A stretch of 14,502 nt of DNA from DATLFI01 sp035524895 (GTDB lineage: Bacteria > Acidobacteriota > Thermoanaerobaculia > Multivoradales > Multivoraceae), in NCBI GenBank assembly GCA_035524895.1, contig DATLFI010000246.1, positions 1 through 14,502 of the forward strand, written 5' to 3'. The notes beneath the pieces are model-generated. The model ran no database searches. It had not been told where the DNA came from and saw nothing but the letters and a program-made list of their open reading frames with translations. Each line of letters begins with the position of its first letter. The first letter of the stretch is position 1. The translations under genes and the position numbers were made by a program. Positions 12,501 through 14,502 of the stretch are shown here, piece by piece.

Positions 12501-12919
12501 GCACCATCGCCCCGGGCGATCCGGGTCTTCTCGTGAAGCCCGAGGCCGCCCGCGCACAACTCGACGCCGAGGGAGTAACCATGCGAGCCGGGGCCACGAG
12601 TGCAGCGACGGGCGCAGGATCCGGAGAAGCGGCAGGGGCCGAAATAGCCGCCGGAGCCGAAGAAAAAGGGGCTCCAGAGACTGGCCCACGCCGCTTCCAC
12701 GGCACGGTAACGCTCGACTCGGCTCGCGTCGGGCGTGACGCCGGCCAGATCGCCGACGAGGTCATCTCCCACCTCGTCGGCCTCGTCGGCTCGAAGGTCG
12801 AAGTGACGTTAGAGATCGAAGCCAAGATCCCCGATGGCGCCCCCGACCGCGTCGTGCGGATCGTCACCGAGAACAGCCGTACCCTTGGGTTCACTAGTCA
12901 GGGGTTTGAGAAGGAGTAA
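9542..12919 (+). CDS. DUF499 P-loop ATPase with N-terminal Swt1-type HEPN domain
   Basis: The protein has 1125 residues. The first about 120 form an all-helical Swt1-family HEPN domain; R95-DRWA-H100 matches the R-x4-6-H motif of HEPN ribonucleases. The DUF499 ATPase follows: Walker A N247-FGGGKTHS (K252, T253) and Walker B LLLIDEW (D371, E372). The middle (about 450-950) has winged-helix-like and charged segments. An Ala/Gly-rich linker (about 1018-1047) precedes a conserved C-terminal domain starting RFHGTVTLD. DUF499 proteins (COG1483) are large ATPases comparable to BrxC/PglY of BREX and recur next to DUF1156 methylases, the situation here if the ATPase-PIN pair is removed. Inference: the system's large ATPase, perhaps a DNA-scanning or phage-sensing motor, with HEPN as a possible RNA-cutting output. 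The HEPN may instead be only structural. GC returns to the high level of genes 1-3 (39 of 60 in 10261-10320). Confidence 0.92.
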   Translation: MATTNHDRVGKALEALKAGLVPFVKRELTNLYRDEALAEAQKLLGPTTGLRADRPFEEWDAAVLLKVMWSGWNAVFRKTLGQAERTLVSELRSARDRWAHQEPFSTDDAYRALDSAVRLLTAVSAPEAAEVEKMKMELLRVRFDEQMRTEKRRSAGTAIETPADTQLKPWREVVSPHRDVASGRYQQAEFAADLWQVHLGEGSDEYRRPFEFFRRTYLTDSLTGLLTNAIRRLAGTGGDPVVQLQTNFGGGKTHSMLALYHLFSGEDPAKLAGLDGILKESGTKEKLPEVRRVVLVGNKISPGNPVSKPGGTVVRTLWGELAWQLGQAAGGQKEAEKAYRRIAADDARATSPGDALRELLNEYGPCLLLIDEWVAYARQLHEGGDLPGGSFETHFTFAQALTEAAKAARACLLVVSLPSSEASGSPHSGVEDVEVGGERGRAALQRLRNAIGRVESSWRPASAEEGFEIVRRRLFEPLIDRPQFVARDSTARAFFDLYRTHSDQFPPECGQADYEQRLKAAYPIHPEVFDRLYSDWSTLINFQRTRGVLRLMAAVIHSLWEKGDRNPLILPASVPIDDRPVQFELTRYLSENWVPVIEKDVDGPNALPLQIDRQVASLGKYAACRRVARTIYLGSAPTVGAAHQGIEDRRIQLGCVMPGEPATVFGDALRRLAAAATYLYQDGVRYWYSTQPTVTKLAEDRAEQLRRDPDKVAEELAERLRRDLHRRGSFSRIHRLPVGPHEVPDDLDTRLVVLSADHPYSRGAEGSAALIEGKRILELRSTAPRRFRNALVFLAADQARLEQDLYVALRRYLAWKSIVEEREGLNLSPHQLKQAEKQRDAAERTVEAQLPEAYHWLLVPHQKDSKTPMEWRPIRLAGQEPLAERASQKLQKEDQLRTVMGGTVLRHEIDAVPLWRGDERQHVSIQQILEDYASYPFLPRLADGAVLYRAIEDGLGLLTWETETFAYAESWDEEAGRLLGLRAGERRTIAPGDPGLLVKPEAARAQLDAEGVTMRAGATSAATGAGSGEAAGAEIAAGAEEKGAPETGPRRFHGTVTLDSARVGRDAGQIADEVISHLVGLVGSKVEVTLEIEAKIPDGAPDRVVRIVTENSRTLGFTSQGFEKE

Positions 12920-13060
12920 GCCGAGCGTCGTGCGCAACTAAGCCATCTGAACGACTGAAGCGCAGGAGGGTTCTGGCTTCACGAGCTGGCACGCCTCCCA
13001 GCCTTGGGTTGAAAGGCGACACGGCTACACAGGTGAAGAAGGAACAGGAACGGAGCGCTT
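12920..13060 (+). other. Intergenic gap after the operon
   Basis: These 141 bases separate the operon from the DUF429 gene. The only hairpin I can draw is a 5-bp stem (GCTGG/CCAGC) at 12985-13002 without a following T-run, so I do not call a terminator. No clear -35/-10 pair is visible. The purine-rich end (13040-13055, with GGAG at 13052-13055) is the ribosome site of the next gene. The gap suggests that gene may be transcribed independently. Confidence 0.5.
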
Positions 13061-13795
13061 GTGAACGATCCGCATCGTCCATCCTCCCCTCTTGTCATCG
13101 GAATCGACCCAGCTCCGAAGAAACCAGCCGCGATCTGGAGTGAGGATGGGCTGACCAGACTACCTCCAGCAGCGCTTAGGACCTTTCTCGAGATCAAGAT
13201 CGCCGGACCGCGTGCCATAATCATAGTTTGGGACTCACCGCTAGCCTTCAGTCCGACGGAGGGCTTCTCTGACCGGCCCATCGACCGAGCCGCTCGAGCC
13301 TGGCGCTCAGAGAAGGTCCGTGAGGGACGGATCGAAGACAAAGCAGTGGCCGTCAGACCTTTCTCCGGCTGCCCTCACTGGGCGATTTCCTGCCACGCGC
13401 TCGGCCTACCCTTTGGCGACACGATCGATGACCTGACTCTGTACGCACCAAATGAAGCGGACCCGAAGCCGGACCATGGATTGGTGGTCGAGGTACACCC
13501 AGCCGTCGCACTTGCGGCACTGTGGATCGACCGGCAGATCGAGGGTTCATTCCCTCGATACAAAGGCTCCAAGGCCGAACGAGGCGGGCCGAAAGCGATC
13601 GCCGAACGACTCGACTTCCCTGTAGAAGCCAGTGAGGATGACGACGCGCTGGACGCGTTCGTGGCGTACTACCTCGGCAGGCAGGTGGCGCGGGGCGAGT
13701 CGGCTGTCGTGGGTGTAACTAACAGAGGAAGCTACCTCCTCCCTACGGGGCAGAGCGCCGCCGAGATCAGCCGCAGGTGCCTGGACGAAGGGTGA
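13061..13795 (+). CDS. DUF429 domain protein (predicted RNase H-like nuclease fold)
   Basis: The protein has 244 residues from GTG 13061, with GGAG 5 bases upstream. Features of DUF429 are visible in order: an N-terminal strand with G14-I-D16-P; W57-DSPL; the C-x-HW-x-S-C stretch typical of the family's centre; E144-V-H-P147; a YKG segment; and D193-DDALDAF with D198 near the C-terminus. D16, D58, E144 and D198 could be the metal-binding acids of an RNase H/RuvC-like site. The biological role of DUF429 proteins is not established. The gene lies just outside the coupled operon, so it may be an accessory of the defence locus or an independent passenger. There is no signal peptide or membrane segment. 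Confidence 0.75.
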   Translation: MNDPHRPSSPLVIGIDPAPKKPAAIWSEDGLTRLPPAALRTFLEIKIAGPRAIIIVWDSPLAFSPTEGFSDRPIDRAARAWRSEKVREGRIEDKAVAVRPFSGCPHWAISCHALGLPFGDTIDDLTLYAPNEADPKPDHGLVVEVHPAVALAALWIDRQIEGSFPRYKGSKAERGGPKAIAERLDFPVEASEDDDALDAFVAYYLGRQVARGESAVVGVTNRGSYLLPTGQSAAEISRRCLDEG

Positions 13796-13802
13796 ATTCC
13801 GC

Positions 13803-13810
13803 AAGGTGGA
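13803..13810 (+). promoter_or_regulatory. Ribosome binding site before GTG 13817
   Basis: AAGGTGGA ends 6 bases before GTG 13817 and follows the DUF429 stop by 7 bases. It suggests that the broken gene starting here was once translated, perhaps coupled to DUF429. Confidence 0.5.
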
Positions 13811-13816
13811 TAGAGA

Positions 13817-14052
13817 GTGGCCGAGATCTTCTGGAATTCGGGAGAGACCGAGGCCTTCGAGGGCCTCGATGTCCTCGGCTATCGTAGAGTAGATCAGGCC
13901 TCGAACGCCAATGGGGGGCGGGAATCACCACCATCTCCTATCGCGCTCGGTACCTCTCGCTCCTTCTTTGGGTCCTCGAGGAGCTGTTCGACAGCTGGCT
14001 CGCAGGAGGAGGAGGTCGAAGTACATTCGACAAGAATAAACTCGACGCAGTT
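13817..14052 (+). pseudogene. Frameshifted N-terminal fragment of an unrecognised protein
   Basis: From GTG 13817 the frame reads plausible protein: AEIFWNSGETEAFEGLDVLG, then YRRVDQ, up to about 13915. It then turns into Ser/Pro/Arg-rich sequence with no protein character. In the next frame back, starting at about 13918, convincing protein resumes: AGITTISYRARYLSLLLWVL, followed by EEL and, at the end, TFDKNKLDAV near 14052. The switch falls in the G-rich run 13913-13922, and one lost G would explain it. I do not recognise the family. The pattern 'GLDxLGxRxxDQ ... GITTxSxRARYxSLLxW' looks like the start of a much longer protein. After 14052 both the frame and the similarity end, where HNH endonuclease sequence begins. 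The fragment is therefore both frameshifted and truncated. Confidence 0.55.
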
Positions 14053-14502
14053 GGTCTACCTCCACGGCGTTGTGAAGGGCCGGTACCTGGCGGCGTGGCC
14101 GGTCTTCGTGGTCGGCGACGACCCGCGCGCCCGCACCTTCAGGGTGGCGGTCGACGATGAGCGGATGCTGCTTCCTCTCGCCGTCGAGGCGGGCGAGGGG
14201 CACTGGGTGGCGGAGGGCGAGGCGGACGCCCGGCGCCGGTACGTGACTTCGCTCGTCCGCCGGCGGCTCCACCAGCGCTCGTTCCGGGAGCGCGTGCTCC
14301 GGGCCTACCGCGAGCAGTGCGCGTTCTGCCGCCTGCGGCACGCGGAGCTCCTGGACGCGGTGCACATCGTGGCCGACCGGGAGGAGCGGGGCGAGCCGCT
14401 GGTGCGCAACGGCGTCTCCCTCTGCAAGCTCCACCACGCGGCCTTCGACGCCCTGTTCTTGACCATCCGGCCGGACGACTACCGGATCGTGGTGCGCGAG
14501 GA
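13817..14502 (+). CDS. HNH endonuclease C-terminal part in a chimeric open frame (3' end outside window)
   Basis: One frame stays open from GTG 13817 to the right edge, but only the part from about 14048 is HNH endonuclease: QLVYLHGVVKGRYLAAWPVF, then RRYVTSLVRRRLHQRSFRER, and a zinc-type HNH core with CAFCRLRH, an LLDAVHI strand and LCKLHHAAFD. Family members I recall are about 280-300 residues, with an N-terminal domain of over 100 residues before this point. Here that domain is missing and replaced by the out-of-frame fragment described for 13817-14052. The HNH motif residues (C-x2-C, H, C-x2-HH) look intact. Such HNH proteins are putative restriction endonucleases of modified or foreign DNA. 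A start inside (TTG 14051 or GTG 14072) could give a bare nuclease domain, but no good ribosome site precedes them. Most likely a gene remnant left by a deletion or insertion. Confidence 0.65.
   Translation, partial: MAEIFWNSGETEAFEGLDVLGYRRVDQASNANGGRESPPSPIALGTSRSFFGSSRSCSTAGSQEEEVEVHSTRINSTQLVYLHGVVKGRYLAAWPVFVVGDDPRARTFRVAVDDERMLLPLAVEAGEGHWVAEGEADARRRYVTSLVRRRLHQRSFRERVLRAYREQCAFCRLRHAELLDAVHIVADREERGEPLVRNGVSLCKLHHAAFDALFLTIRPDDYRIVVRE

Noticed and set aside
12985..13002. 5-bp hairpin after the DUF499 stop as an operon terminator
   Set aside because: The stem is short, the loop is 8 bases and no T-run follows, so it is not distinguishable from chance.
13849..13868. 7-bp inverted repeat (CGAGGCC/GGCCTCG, 6-base loop) as a terminator
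   Set aside because: There is no T-run after it, and it lies within the coding part of the broken gene in a GC-rich background.
13925..14437. Minus-strand open frame opposite the HNH region
   Set aside because: The plus strand encodes an unmistakable HNH core here; the minus-strand product has no recognisable domain.

Overview
The window is a high-GC bacterial accessory region that reads as a defence island. I cannot name the organism: there is no rRNA, tRNA or ribosomal-protein gene. Most genes have strong C/G preference at third positions (about 65-75% GC in lines I counted), whereas one internal two-gene cassette is near 45-50% GC.

Layout. Positions 2-12919 hold one plus-strand operon of six genes, cut by the left edge: (1) a SNF2-type helicase with a C-terminal DUF3883 domain; (2) a DUF262 protein with a C-terminal HNH/DUF1524-like nuclease motif (GmrSD/SspE-like architecture); (3) a 1009-residue DUF1156 DNA methyltransferase (COG1743 type); (4) an ABC/SMC-type ATPase with a DUF3696-like C-terminus; (5) a small PIN-domain nuclease; (6) a 1125-residue DUF499 P-loop ATPase with an N-terminal Swt1-type HEPN domain. 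Consecutive genes overlap by 1-4 bases or are separated by 1 base, so the block is almost certainly one translationally coupled unit. About 140 bases without a gene follow, then a DUF429 protein (13061-13795, RNase H-like fold). The last 700 bases hold a damaged region: a frameshifted N-terminal fragment of an unrecognised protein, joined near 14050 to the C-terminal part of an HNH endonuclease gene that runs off the right edge.

How the parts may work together (inference). The helicase, DUF1156 methylase and DUF499 ATPase look like the core of a methylation-linked anti-phage system comparable in logic to BREX or DISARM, but without their hallmark genes (PglZ, DrmA/DrmB) in view. The methylase would mark host DNA, the DUF499 ATPase and SNF2 helicase would sense or process unmarked DNA, and the DUF262-HNH protein would cut DNA according to its modification state. 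The ATPase-PIN pair looks like a separately acquired nuclease module nested between the methylase and DUF499. If the nuclease-like domains are active, this one operon carries up to four of them (DUF3883, DUF262-HNH, PIN, HEPN).
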